From assembly GCF_000699445.3 (NCBI RefSeq), contig NC_067196.1, forward strand, positions 60,269,364 to 60,333,363: a stretch of 64,000 nucleotides of DNA, read 5' to 3'. Shown piece after piece: positions 1 to 10,619 of this stretch. The stretch's first letter is position 1, and the number at the start of each line of letters is the position of its first letter. The position numbers and the translations under genes were made by a program. This DNA comes from Schistosoma haematobium. Lineage: Eukaryota; Platyhelminthes; Trematoda; Strigeidida; Schistosomatidae. Below the pieces are notes generated by a model. The model was given only the letters and a program-made list of their open reading frames with translations. It made no database searches and had not been told where the DNA came from.

Positions 1-215
1 ATAAAGCAATTGTTGGTCACCGGCTACCATGGGACTGCATCTCCTTACGTTTATCTACTGCCTTGTGGATTAGACATTCAGGTCAAAGGCTTCGGGTGTG
101 GCCCCCTTATAAGACCACCTGCTTCGATTTGGGCACCCGGGCAGTATCACAGCCCTCACACATACATATTCGGTGCCCCTTTGTACCAATATCTATGTGT
201 TAAAATAAATGAATA
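1..215 (+). repeat. 3' part of the ~480 bp SINE-like repeat (copy 1)
   Basis: This matches the 3' half of the repeat seen at 32.3, 40.6 and 50.4 kb: the stretch with 'ggtcaccggctaccatggg', the 'gggcacccgggcagtatcac' block and the terminal 'taccaatatctatgtgtt' followed by AATAAA-like tail units. The 5' part is cut by the window edge. It lies in the intron before the GT14 exon. The start-of-window ORF inside it is not a gene. Confidence 0.8.
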
Positions 216-465
216 ATAAAATAACTACAATGTGATTCATTCAAATATGTAGTTGCATCAGTAGTCGTATAAATTTAGTGATTTATTGTAGTGCTTAATT
301 GCTTTTACCATATTACTTAAATCTAACAGCTTATTTGTAATTTCATTTCATTGAGGTGTAATTACATTTTAAAAATTTATCCAGTTTAAATGAATACCCA
401 CTGTATGTAAATACAAATTGATGTCAATTATTTAATCACTTACTTTCTTATCTTTTTCTATATAG

Positions 466-960
466 ATTGTTTGGAATAAAGGAAGTTTCTATATGGCATT
501 AAAACGAGAATTAATACAATTTTATAAAACTGATTCAAAGTCACAAAAAATACTTGATGCAATCAAAGCTGAGAAACATTTACGAAAGCATCCAGATGAA
601 TTATATTTTCCTACATTAAATTATGATCCCCAATTTGGTGCACCTGGTGCTTGTATAAATAATAATAATTCATCATCTCCATTTATAGCACGTTATGTAA
701 TTTGGGGGATGGAAAAATGCGTTAGTCAATACACTCGTCGATCTGTATGTATAATTGGTAAAGCTCATCTACCATTTATACCATCAAGAATGGAGTTTTT
801 TGTAAATAAATTTCAAGAAGATTTTCAACCAATTGCATATGATTGTATAGAATATTATATTATGAATAAAGTAATCAAAGAGATGCAAACAAAACAATTA
901 GATCCAAATTTCAATGTAACATTTTATTCTAGACTGCATTGTTCTAGTAATCATATTTAA
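466..960 (+). CDS. Last coding exon of a GT14-family beta-1,6-N-acetylglucosaminyltransferase (core-2 GlcNAcT type)
   Basis: This is the C-terminal ~164 residues of a Golgi type II glycosyltransferase that adds GlcNAc in beta-1,6 linkage to O-glycan cores. The exon follows an acceptor (…tctatatag at 461-465) and reads in phase 0 as IVWNKGSFYMALKRE, so the ATG at 493 is internal. Family signatures in order are the W-x-KGS-x-Y-x-AL-x-RE segment, 'HPDELYFPTLN' (the D-E-x-x-[FY]-x-TLN acceptor-site motif), 'SVCIIGKAHLPFI' and 'FFVNKFQEDFQPIAYDCIEYY', which aligns with the 'ANKF…C' end of C2GnT enzymes. An Asn-rich run (NNNNSS) is an insertion relative to vertebrate enzymes. Stop TAA at 958-960. 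The N-terminus, membrane anchor and catalytic upstream part lie outside the window. The family assignment is firm; exact acceptor specificity is not known. Confidence 0.85.
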   Translation: MVWNKGSFYMALKRELIQFYKTDSKSQKILDAIKAEKHLRKHPDELYFPTLNYDPQFGAPGACINNNNSSSPFIARYVIWGMEKCVSQYTRRSVCIIGKAHLPFIPSRMEFFVNKFQEDFQPIAYDCIEYYIMNKVIKEMQTKQLDPNFNVTFYSRLHCSSNHI

Positions 961-3900
961 TACTAAATCATTAATTTCTATTCATCAATATTTGTTCCTG
1001 TAAAGTTCTATTATCCATAAGAGTTAAATATGTCATTTCTTATTCTTGTTTTGATCAATGATTTCGATAATGTAATAAGAAGACAAAGATTATCAGAATT
1101 ATGTAATATATTAGCGTAATGCATTTTGAACAATCTTATTACATTATCGAAATTTATCAAAAGGACTAATTGCTTTAACCAATGATTACTTTATTTTGGG
1201 TAAATTTGTATAATTTTCGTAACTAAGATAAATCATATTGGTGATATATTGAATAATCAAGACATTTACTGCAAAATTAAATATTTAATGTTTTGTTTAA
1301 ACTTATCATAATAATACAATACAATTTCATATTGCATACTTCGAATTTGAGTCCTTTGATTGTGTCTTGTCAAAGTTCTAAACTTTTTGAGATTAGTACT
1401 ATTTCGTTATATTATGTCGAATTCACAGATGACTTACTATCTAAGAACTTAATTATGGCTAGGGAGCTCTTATTATTTAAAAGGAATTTTTAGTAAATAA
1501 GGGCTTTTTGTAGTAAATGTACTACATAGAATAAAATTTTTTTATTAGGATGAATGTAACTCATGCACCAGATATATACCAGTGCACTTGGTTTTAAGTT
1601 ACACTGGGAATTTGTCAGTGCCCTAAACTACAATAAATGGAATGGAATTCGGACCTGATTGAAAGGTGAGGCAATCAACTGCTAACCCACCGACTTAAAA
1701 TACTTCTTTAAAAAGATTTTAGCAACAAAAATCCATGTAAATAACTTTATAAGTATAAAACTAGTCACTTTTATTTCTAGTATTGTGATGAACTTAGTCT
1801 TTATGTTAGTTATGCTGTTTGCTCAAATCTACCACTAATCTTTTTTCCCCTTTTTTATTGCAAAACTTATTTTAATTACAGACATTTTAAATATATTTTT
1901 ACATTATCATGCTAATTAGAAAGCCATGTTATTTCTAGCTTCTTCAAAACACCTTTTCATGTATTTTGTATATCTAAGGTATTTAATGCAAAATGTAAGG
2001 TTATGAGTTGAATAAGTTGTGTTAAATGGTTTCATTGTTAAAGACAGCTTCAAGTATAGACAATGAATGTGACCAGGATATGAAAAATAGGATCCATTAT
2101 TCGATAATTTAGTGAGTAACGTCCTTAAATCTTAATTTGAGTTCATACTAGGAATTAAATAATGAAAATTTTCATTAAGATTTATCGTGTGTTTTGAGCG
2201 GGGCCTCATGGAATTATAAGAGTATATTCTCTAAAAAACTATGATCACTACAGTAGACGTATTTAATAACTCTAAGAACGAAATAGTTTCTTTTAGAATG
2301 ATATTTGGGGAATAACTTTGTAATTATCGAACCATATACATTAAAATCAGCGATCTCTGTAACAGATTAACACTGGATATTTCATATGTTTTTAACTCAC
2401 TATAATCCACTAGGATTCTGTTTCACCTTACTGCAAATGAATAGCTTAAAACCATAAGATTCAACCTAACACAATAAATTCGTTATTTGGGAGTAATCTT
2501 ATGCCCCGTGGACAATATACTTGTGAATAGAAACTAACGAAAAAGAAATTAACAGTGGAACATATGAGCAAACACGTTCTAGGAAGTCACTGTTAAAAAT
2601 TTTAATTAAATGAGCTATAAATGCTACTACTTTGTAAACAGAAACAGTTATCTCCATTTGCTGTATTATCACATGCTTATTTTGCTGGCAGTGGTAATAT
2701 TGGATTCATCAATTCAATTCAGAACTTAAAGCCCTTAGATTTAGGGTTGTTGAATAAACCTACCAAAATATGTACTAGGAATTTTGATCAATATGGGTTT
2801 TAAACAAACGAGTATCATACACTACAAATCACTTGAGTTTTAAATTTGTTACTTGTGAGTTTCAAGTGGGAAAATGTGAATCTTCAATATCAAACTGAAA
2901 TGCTTTGGAAATAGAAGTTTTATTATTGATTTCTGAAAAAATTCTTTATAAAAACTTGACAGTTTCATCTTGATGAATTATAGATATCAAGATTAGGCTA
3001 AAATCCAGACCTTCAAGTACAGGTTGATATTGTACTTCTTGAAGATTCTTATGGTTATAAGCAGCATTTTCCAAAGTAACATGCAACTTCAGGTCAAATT
3101 GGTAATGACTCCGTTAATCTTTCAGTTCAAAGTACCTTCGGTATTACAACTCTAAAATAATTTGGCAAAACCATTCAATTTCTTTGAGATAATAGACTGA
3201 CACTTAGTAAATATTGCTGAAACAGCAGGTTCTATTTACCAAACGACGTTCAAAGACAAAATTCACCGAACAATCTTTGTTACCACACAAAGTCGCCCCA
3301 CGACATTCTAAACGATGTCAAAAGCGTGATAGCCTTATTAGGTTTCTGTTAGTATTAACTTTTATTACGAGAACACGATTGGTTTGATGAAAACAATTAT
3401 TATTATAACCAATTGTACCTGTGCTTGTTTAATGTGCTCTTTGTTTAACTGTGCTAAAAAGCATCCATTATTCTTACGCTTTGATTGTGACTTCGCGCGA
3501 ATTCGGTTACGTTCTGTAACCAAGCTTGTATCCTGGCACGATCTCGGTATCCTTTCGATACCACGAGATCGCCAGCGAATATATCTCGATTTGGTCCATT
3601 AATTGCCTTCTGATATTTGGCTTCTCGGGGATTTTATGGATTTATTTGGTTACGTTCAACCTTCGCCTTCTGATTTACTTGGCACGTGTTTCTTGGTAGC
3701 GGTGTTCATAGTCAATTTCGACTCGACGCCACGCTACAACATCATGTTATTAGTCCATCCTCATGTCCACAGTGAGTATTAACAAGTATGACTTTTTGCC
3801 AAATATCTGTCACTAAAACTACTGTTAGCACCATATAACAAACCCAGTGAGCCTTCCATAATATACTTATCAAACTACTTATGAGTAAGCAGTGAGACTG

Positions 3901-5360
3901 AAACTCGAAAAAGGAACTAGGTATAGGAAGAAGGCAGCTTAGCAAGGACAATGTATGTACTCACCTGGTTGGCAAGTAACCGTACGTCCAGGTATAATTG
4001 CCATCGAAGATGAGTACACTTTTCTTTTAATCCTATGGCACATATACGATGTCCACTAAAAGTGAACAATCAATTTTGTATATCTCTGTGAAGATGTATC
4101 TGATTTTGTAATGATAATGCCTTTGTATTTTTTTAAATTTAACATTTCTATTGTTTACCGCATTTATGCACATTTTGTTTCTCTTCTGGTTTATTTGGGT
4201 TTATCATCATTATATTGTCTACAATTTGAGTTGTGGTCAACTCAGAGATGATGTTGATCACTGCTTCGCTTTCGTTTTCTTAAACATCGGGATTTTGGGC
4301 GGTTACTGCATTAGTCGGCCTTATCTTGGACTACTGCCGTTTTGGTTAAAATGGCTGGATTTTTCCCTAGTGCAAGAGATGTTTGACTTCCTGGTTGTTA
4401 AGAAATTTCATTTTAAACAGTTAATGATTCATATTGGAGCCGTTACGATATTTAATACAGACGTCAAATGAACACAATTGTATATTCATTCTAAAATACT
4501 ATGTCTAATTGAGCATGTGGCTGTTAAGTGCACTAGATCGATTCTATTAGTTAACTTGTACTCAATTTTGTTGTTAAATCGAATGCTTTACTTGCAAATC
4601 CTTCTAATATATTATAGCAACCATCCTACAATCAATTTCGATCATGGTTCATTTTAGTTAGGCCCTTTTATTAACTTACTTAACAAACAATGTTATTAGA
4701 ACAGTAACAGTCCACATATTTATTTGTACTGTTATGATCGCTAGATCGCATGACAGACTCTAGCTAAAACGTTGATCGCTTAAACATCACCCGACGATTC
4801 ATTCTCCTCCTCATGTAAATACGTACTCAACTCCTGTTGTTAGCTTTCACTTTACCTTGCAGTACCCCCATTCGATTTGACTATAAATTTACCTCTATAT
4901 ACGCTCGCACACACACATTCGCCTCTCTGCTTCAAATTCACTTGATGTGATTGTAGCTTTGTGATCTGTGCTATCCGCTAGTAGACTGTAGTTGCCGCTT
5001 CTCATTGTCTTCTAATTTCAAACACCGTTGAAATTTATATAATAACGGTTACAAGGGTGATTAATTAACGAAGCAAAGTCACTACAATATGTATGTTTGA
5101 TTGTTTGCCCATCTCTCTACTTGTTGATCTTATTCCAGTGTTGTACTGGTCTATAAATACTCAATAAACGCTGAATAATTGACACCATGGATAGTTTGTG
5201 TTCATTTCAACACAGTGAAAATTAGACCAGTCTAATTCAGTTCTGGATTTATTTCGCTATATAATCTGTTGCCAGTATTGTTTCTATTCCAATACAACTA
5301 TCGATGATTTATAGTGCCATTGTTAATATAAATCCGATTCAATTTCAAATAAGTCTAATT
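961..5360. other. Intergenic / GT14 3' flank, no gene recognised
   Basis: Possible poly(A) signals for GT14 lie at 1530-1535 and 1632-1637. There is an imperfect hairpin at 3539-3571 (arms around cgatctcggtatc). The GC-richer stretches at 3470-3720 and 4740-5170 look like old mobile-element sequence: the second has a tataaat box and 'ctataaatactcaataaac', which would suit an LTR, but I found no terminal repeats. The ORFs here, including the 106-codon one at 4151, show no recognisable domain. Confidence 0.5.
1061..1153. repeat. Perfect 20 bp inverted repeat with 53 bp spacer, downstream of the GT14 stop
   Basis: Arms 1061-1080 and 1134-1153 are exact reverse complements (atttcgataatgtaataaga), and complementarity continues imperfectly outside. 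The structure starts 100 bp after the GT14 stop codon, so it probably falls in the 3' UTR if transcription continues that far. It could be a 3' UTR hairpin or the remains of a small inverted-repeat element. Confidence 0.75.
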
Positions 5361-5366
5361 CTGGCA

Positions 5367-5800
5367 TTAATCAAACACTAACACTACCCCAGTCACGTTA
5401 TGTTCATTCAGACCATTCTTAACTGCTACGGCAATTTGGATGACTCTCCCAGTCCCCCACATTGTACGAGCATTTCGTGTACTTAAATTAATGGCTGCTC
5501 TGGTTGTCAGAAGGGGCATCAGCCTCGTGATTTTAGAAGGAACTTGACTTTCACCATGAGGCGTCATAACTCTTCTAAATAAAAACCTTCTAACTCTCAA
5601 GACATAATTAAATGGTTTGAATTGCTTTTTCTGTTTAGCGTTTTTTAGCGAGTTAGTTTCCTACGGGATTGCATTGCTAACCCCATGCCCGACCCTCCTC
5701 CTTTATCCGGGCTTGGGACCGGCAGTAGCGGAGTTACTGTATATGCTAGTGAACTCAATTATCACAGTACACACTCAGGAAAATTTTGTTCTAGTCTTTA
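5367..5800 (-). mobile_element. 5' fragment of an RTE-type LINE (leader plus start of endonuclease)
   Basis: On the - strand the translation contains 'LSTRNARTMWGTGRVIQIA', the start of the apurinic-type endonuclease domain of RTE elements (N-x-R-T-M-x-x-x-G-[RK]-x-x-Q-[IV]-A). Upstream of it on the same strand is a GC-rich leader with 'ggtcccaagcccggataaagg'. Reverse transcriptase sequence does not follow, so this is a truncated relic. Confidence 0.65.
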
Positions 5801-8080
5801 CTTAATTCACTTGTTTTCGGCCATTGATCATAAATGTAACGAATATAACACTTGCTTAATTGGTGATATGTAGTATCTGTACTAACTGATAGTTCCTCCG
5901 TATTTGTTTCCCATAGCCAATAGGAGCTACAAATATAATGCACATAGTTGTTCTCATCGAGTTCTATCTGACTTAACTTGAACTATTCAGGTAATTCTCA
6001 GTCAAGACATCAATTTGACTACTTTTAATTGTCATATGGACCATATTCCTGAAGCTTTAAGAGCCCCTTTACCCTTTACTAAGTAGTTATGGCATATTCT
6101 TCGTGTTTCATCGCGTCCTGTTCCGAGCTAATCCAGCAAGTTTGTTGCTGCGATCACAAAAATATGTAAGCTGATGTATTCGAATGACGATCCAAAGAAT
6201 ACATAAACACCAGATGGAGAGAATTTCAGTAACTCGAAAGCACGGCGTGGGTAGGACGTACGATGAACAGATGTGAAGACAGTTTGGATTACAAACCACA
6301 TATCAAGGTGCAGATGGATGATCAAAGGCTATATATACGTTTTGTATAAAAGCTTTTCAGTTCCTTAAATTAAGCGATCATCCAGCCATTTCATCTTGTT
6401 TTACATCAGTTAGTGCAATAACTTGGGAATATAAAATATATGTCACACCACTTGTTCATAAATCATTAGAAATGGAGCTGGTTACTTCATATTATCAAGC
6501 TATGAAGAAAACGGTAGTTGCATGAGAAGAGAATAAAAGACAATCCAAACGAATTTATTACGTGGTACAACACATCTTTCAGTGTTATGAAAATAGGCTT
6601 AAACTATGAGGTCAAAAACTGACTACAAATGTGGTTAAAATGATCATCTCAGCAGCTCTTCAACCACAACTCTTGGTTTCAGATACCGATGATGAGTTTC
6701 GGTGATAGGATAGCCAATCAGATTGCCTTTTAAAAGTTTAACTGGGTCAGCCTCAACAGAACGGCTTGGTAACTTTTTCTAAATCATCTTTTACTTGTAT
6801 AGTCTAAAACATACTGTTTCAAAAAAATCCAACGCAACAACGAGTTGTTTGTACAGCGATGTTAGTGGACTTGGAGACAAAATAGTGGGACTCTAGAAGA
6901 CCTTTGACTAATAGCTAACTGTCATCTGACTTCACTAACAGAGACATGAGCATGCAAAGGATAACATCACTCAGGCGAAAGTGGAAACGCAGCGGGGCTA
7001 AAGCGATGATGACAAAAGTCGACACGTCAGTACCACAACACATGCTCACTTCGCGTTTACAGAACTTCTAAAGTCCAGCTCAAGCTTTTTCGTTACACAA
7101 AATACTTGATAAATGGAATACATCGTACTTCTAGCAGCGACAACAAAAGGGAAGAGCGGCTATTCCATATAATCGTGACATTATTTCACCTGCAGTTTGG
7201 TCACACACTTACAATCGTGGACCTAAGCAACCCCTCCCCAATCCCCATGAACTATGGTGTTTTAAATACATAGAGAGGTTCGACAGAAGATTCATGATTA
7301 CTATCAAGAGTGTGGTGCTATTTAAATGAATAAAAAGGTAGAATGTGGAGAAACATATGAGATAATAAAGGTAAGAATATCTGCCACCTAACGACCAACC
7401 TAAAGGCGAGAATATCCACATCCAAATCCTTATAGCCAACATTGTTCGCGCTGTGGCCATATTTATGTGGTCACCAGAGATGTTTTACGGCAAAATGTTT
7501 TCAAGGCGGTCGCAAGAATAGTCGTATTTTATTAAACATACTAAAACCTCTTTTGGAACGATAACTGCCCACACACTTCCCACTAATTTTTTTTACCACG
7601 ACCTTTGCCCTCCGATTAATTGTCCTGTATTTTTAGTTTTCTGAATTTCTAAGAGCTCGAAGGCCAAATTCTGCTACTATAACAACTTTTGTACCAATTT
7701 CGTTTAAGTTGCTTGTCCTACTACGACATCAAGTTACCCGAAATTCCGTCTTCTTCCTGTCTTGGCCGTCGAGGTTTGATGTGTTGAGTATAATTGACTG
7801 TTGTCGGTTCCGAAGAAAACTAAGAAAAAAAGCTATTAGAGAACCCTGATCGTTTATGCCCCTAAATTCATAACACTGTAGGTCGTACTAAACTCTGACA
7901 ACAAGACACAACTGATGTGGATACTCAATGCTTCTTGTACAGACTGGTAAGCTATTCGTTCATGGAGGAGTGTACCCAACACGCTCTGCAGCCACAAAAG
8001 TAGTAGAAATCATCAGTCAACGACCAGTAAAACGCAGTAGAAGAAGTTACCTATGATGGCAATCTAAACAAAGTTGGTTT
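5801..8080. other. Intergenic, no gene recognised
   Basis: Short ORFs occur on both strands, none with a recognisable domain or splice context. Parts at 6.1-6.3, 6.9-7.2 and 7.5-8.0 kb have more even base composition than the surrounding AT-rich DNA and may be old LTR-element remnants, but I see no diagnostic motif. Confidence 0.4.
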
Positions 8081-9330
8081 CTAAAAGATGGAAGCTTTCC
8101 CTAAAGTAATCAGAACGTAGTATTTACCTGGGCTTGTGAACATATGGGAGTGTCCCCGTAAATTCTGTGCTCTAGAAGATAAGAAAAATGAGGGTATGTC
8201 AGATGCAAAATTATCACTAAGCAATTTGAAAACTATAATCAAGTCACTTCTAGTTCTTCGATACGACAATGGGAATAGGTTTAGTTTGGTCAATCGAGCA
8301 TCATACGGGAGCTTCGCTACTCCGGGAATCAAATTAGTTGCATTTCCTTAACCCTTTTCAAAATCTCACTTTCTTTTTAAGTAGTAGCTAACCGCTTGTA
8401 TGAAGTACTCAAGTTTAGGACGAATGAATACTGTATACAAAGTCAAAGTGGTTTTAGTATCGACATGGCTAAAGACCCTATGTATTGACCATGGGGTCCT
8501 AAAACCCTTGCCGGCTGTCGCATTGAAGTATGCAGTAGTTTTGAAGTATTGGCTAACCATGACTCCTAAGTCGTTGTATGTCTGGACAACAGGTAGACTA
8601 TGTTATTCATCATGTATGTTTCTGCACCTAGATGACCATTATGCATTACGCTGCACTTCGAAGCATCTATCAGCAACTGCTAAATTTTCAACCTGTCAGA
8701 TAATTTCTCTAAGTCATTTTGGAGCACCAGACTATCACCTTTGCTTTTTGTTGCCCTCCATATTTTGACATCGTCAGCATATAGCGGGGACGACGATGAG
8801 AGGTGACTGAGAAGGTCGTTTTTATGAAAGAGGACTGACACTAGCTTCGAAACTATGCCGTGAGACGCTCCGCTAAGCACAGTTTCCCAGTTAGAAAACT
8901 TTGAGTTTACCCACACTCTTTGTTGGAGCCCATCTATGAAGTCTTTCATTCACATTATTAATTTCTCCTAATCCTGGTATTTATTAATTTATAAAACAGT
9001 CGGTTATGATAACTTTGTCAAAAGCTTTTCTGAAGTCAATGTAGGATACATCTACAGGTAACTTTCGGTTTTTAAGGGCCTACCGACTTTCATGAGAGAT
9101 TTATAAGCTAGTGAGACAGGAATAACCCATTCTAAAGCCATTCCGCTCCCAGATAGAATCCGGTTTTCGTCGAGATACTTAAACAACTTCAGAATAGTCT
9201 TTTCTGACGTTTTAACGACCATGTTGGTTGGGTTAACGGATCAGTAGTTCTCAGGTTTATGTTTCGCACCTGTTTTGAGGAAGTGACTTGCTGTTGTGCT
9301 ATTCCAGTCTTTTGATAATCGACCCTGGGA
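8081..9330 (-). mobile_element. CR1/jockey-like LINE relic, reverse transcriptase C-terminal half
   Basis: Reading right to left on the - strand: 'VSYIDFRKAFDKV' (RT motif A region), 'SPLYADDVKIWRA' (motif C, Y-A-D-D), 'TLTLYTVFIRPKLEY' (typical of CR1/jockey RTs), then 'KLPYDARLTKLNLFPLSYRR'. The order is that of an RT C-terminus. The frame changes and stops are many, so it is dead. Upstream RT sequence resumes beyond an insertion at about 10.2 kb. Confidence 0.75.
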
Positions 9331-10185
9331 TGTCGGTTGATATGACAAGTTGAGAGGTCAATATTAGATTGATTTACTCATTGTGATTTTTGTCCAACAT
9401 TAATTCTGTTGTAATTCAGTGTGATGATTACTCAGTACGGCATTTGTTTTGTTTTCCCGTGTGACATTTTATTATGTATAACATACGATTTTCTTGTATT
9501 AAGTTAACATGAACTATACTCGGCATATAGTTTATTATAACTAAGTATTTTTCATATATGTGATTTTATTTTAATTATTAATAAAAAATGGGTATATGAA
9601 TCAATATATAAATGAGTGTATTTCCAACTCGACTTGTCGTGGTTGTTCGTGCTTCCTGCCGCTTGTGGAATATACTTCTGTCGTCCGAACTCAGGGTTCT
9701 CTTTCTGGTTAGCTGGGCTTGGATAGATAGCTAGCTTACCTGTCATTGTTTCACAGAGTCTTCGTTCCGTTCTCAGATTAGGTGTGCTGGCAATCTTGTA
9801 GTGGCATTGGGCCCTAACCACACAATCTTCAATACCCAGTATGAGACACTTGGGAAAATAGATGCTCAACCTTTAAAGCGGAAAACAACCCAAAGATGGG
9901 GAAGGCGGGAAGAATGAATGGCATGAATTTGAACTGGTCGGACGGCATGACTCGGCCTTGAAGGCGTGGTCGATCTGTACAACTTGCTTTTACTCATATT
10001 AAATATATTGTTGTATATCTAGCTTGAATGTGTTCTCCATCATATATTGGTAATTGTTATGATACGATGAGTCAGTGTAGATAATTATATGACTTCAACG
10101 TAAGATCTTATAGATTAGGTAGTTACATCATGACAAACGTACAATTTTAGGATTAGGTCTATTATTAGATCAGTACTAGTATCAT
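9331..10185. mobile_element. ~850 bp insertion splitting the CR1-like LINE (candidate solo LTR or other element)
   Basis: LINE RT homology stops near 9330 ('LSKDWNST' frame on the - strand) and resumes near 10190 ('CFKRLS'), with unrelated DNA between. The inner sequence begins tgtcggttgatatgacaag. Similar short words at the two junctions (cgattatc and agattgtc on the - strand) may be an eroded target duplication. The 105-codon - strand ORF at 9552-9869 has no recognised domain. Confidence 0.45.
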
Positions 10186-10400
10186 AGTAGACCATGATTC
10201 GACAATCTCTTAAAACATAAGTCAGGTAGGTTAGGACATATGAGTAAGGGAGTCACAACAAAATTCACTAGTTCCTTTGGTAGCCTAGGATGTATTTCAT
10301 CGGGTCCCATGGACTTGTCTATATGAAGCTTATTTAGCAGACCAAAGGCATTGAATTCTTTAAAGGTCACAATGTCCAGTGTGTGGTGGTGGGGTTTTGT
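10186..10400 (-). mobile_element. CR1-like LINE relic, reverse transcriptase N-terminal part
   Basis: The - strand translation 'KSMGPDEIHPRLPKELV' is the 'K-x-x-GPD-x-I-x-P-x-LLKE' RT motif that precedes the palm in CR1/jockey LINEs. It belongs to the same relic as 8081-9330 and is separated from it by the insertion. Confidence 0.7.
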
Positions 10401-10543
10401 GAACTGACAGGAAGGGTGTCTCTACAATATATACATCGCAAGGTAGTTTGAAAATACCTGAACTTGACTACAGTCGTCCTCCATTAATGATGAAGTAATC
10501 CTGTCCCCTTATAATGCTGGGATCTTTCCTCTTCTCTTAGTCC

Positions 10544-10577
10544 TAAAATCTGTGCTTCGGGAGAGGCACAGATTTTA
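10544..10577. repeat. 12 bp perfect hairpin
   Basis: taaaatctgtgc (10544-10555) and gcacagatttta (10566-10577) are exact reverse complements separated by a 10 nt loop beginning ttcggg. Context is intergenic; the function is unknown. Confidence 0.6.
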
Positions 10578-10619
10578 CCGAAAATCTCAAAGCTGACCAG
10601 AAATACCTTCACCTTGAAG

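Noticed and set aside
4151..4471. 106-codon ORF that could be a small membrane protein
   Set aside because: Hydrophobic residues follow from T-rich DNA; no splice context, no domain, and a non-coding-like composition.
4740..5170. An LTR (TATA-like box, pyrimidine-rich leader, AATAAA)
   Set aside because: No matching second LTR, primer-binding site or gag-pol remnant could be found in the window.
8400..8768. 122-codon + strand ORF
   Set aside because: Shadow of the CR1-like reverse transcriptase relic read on the - strand.
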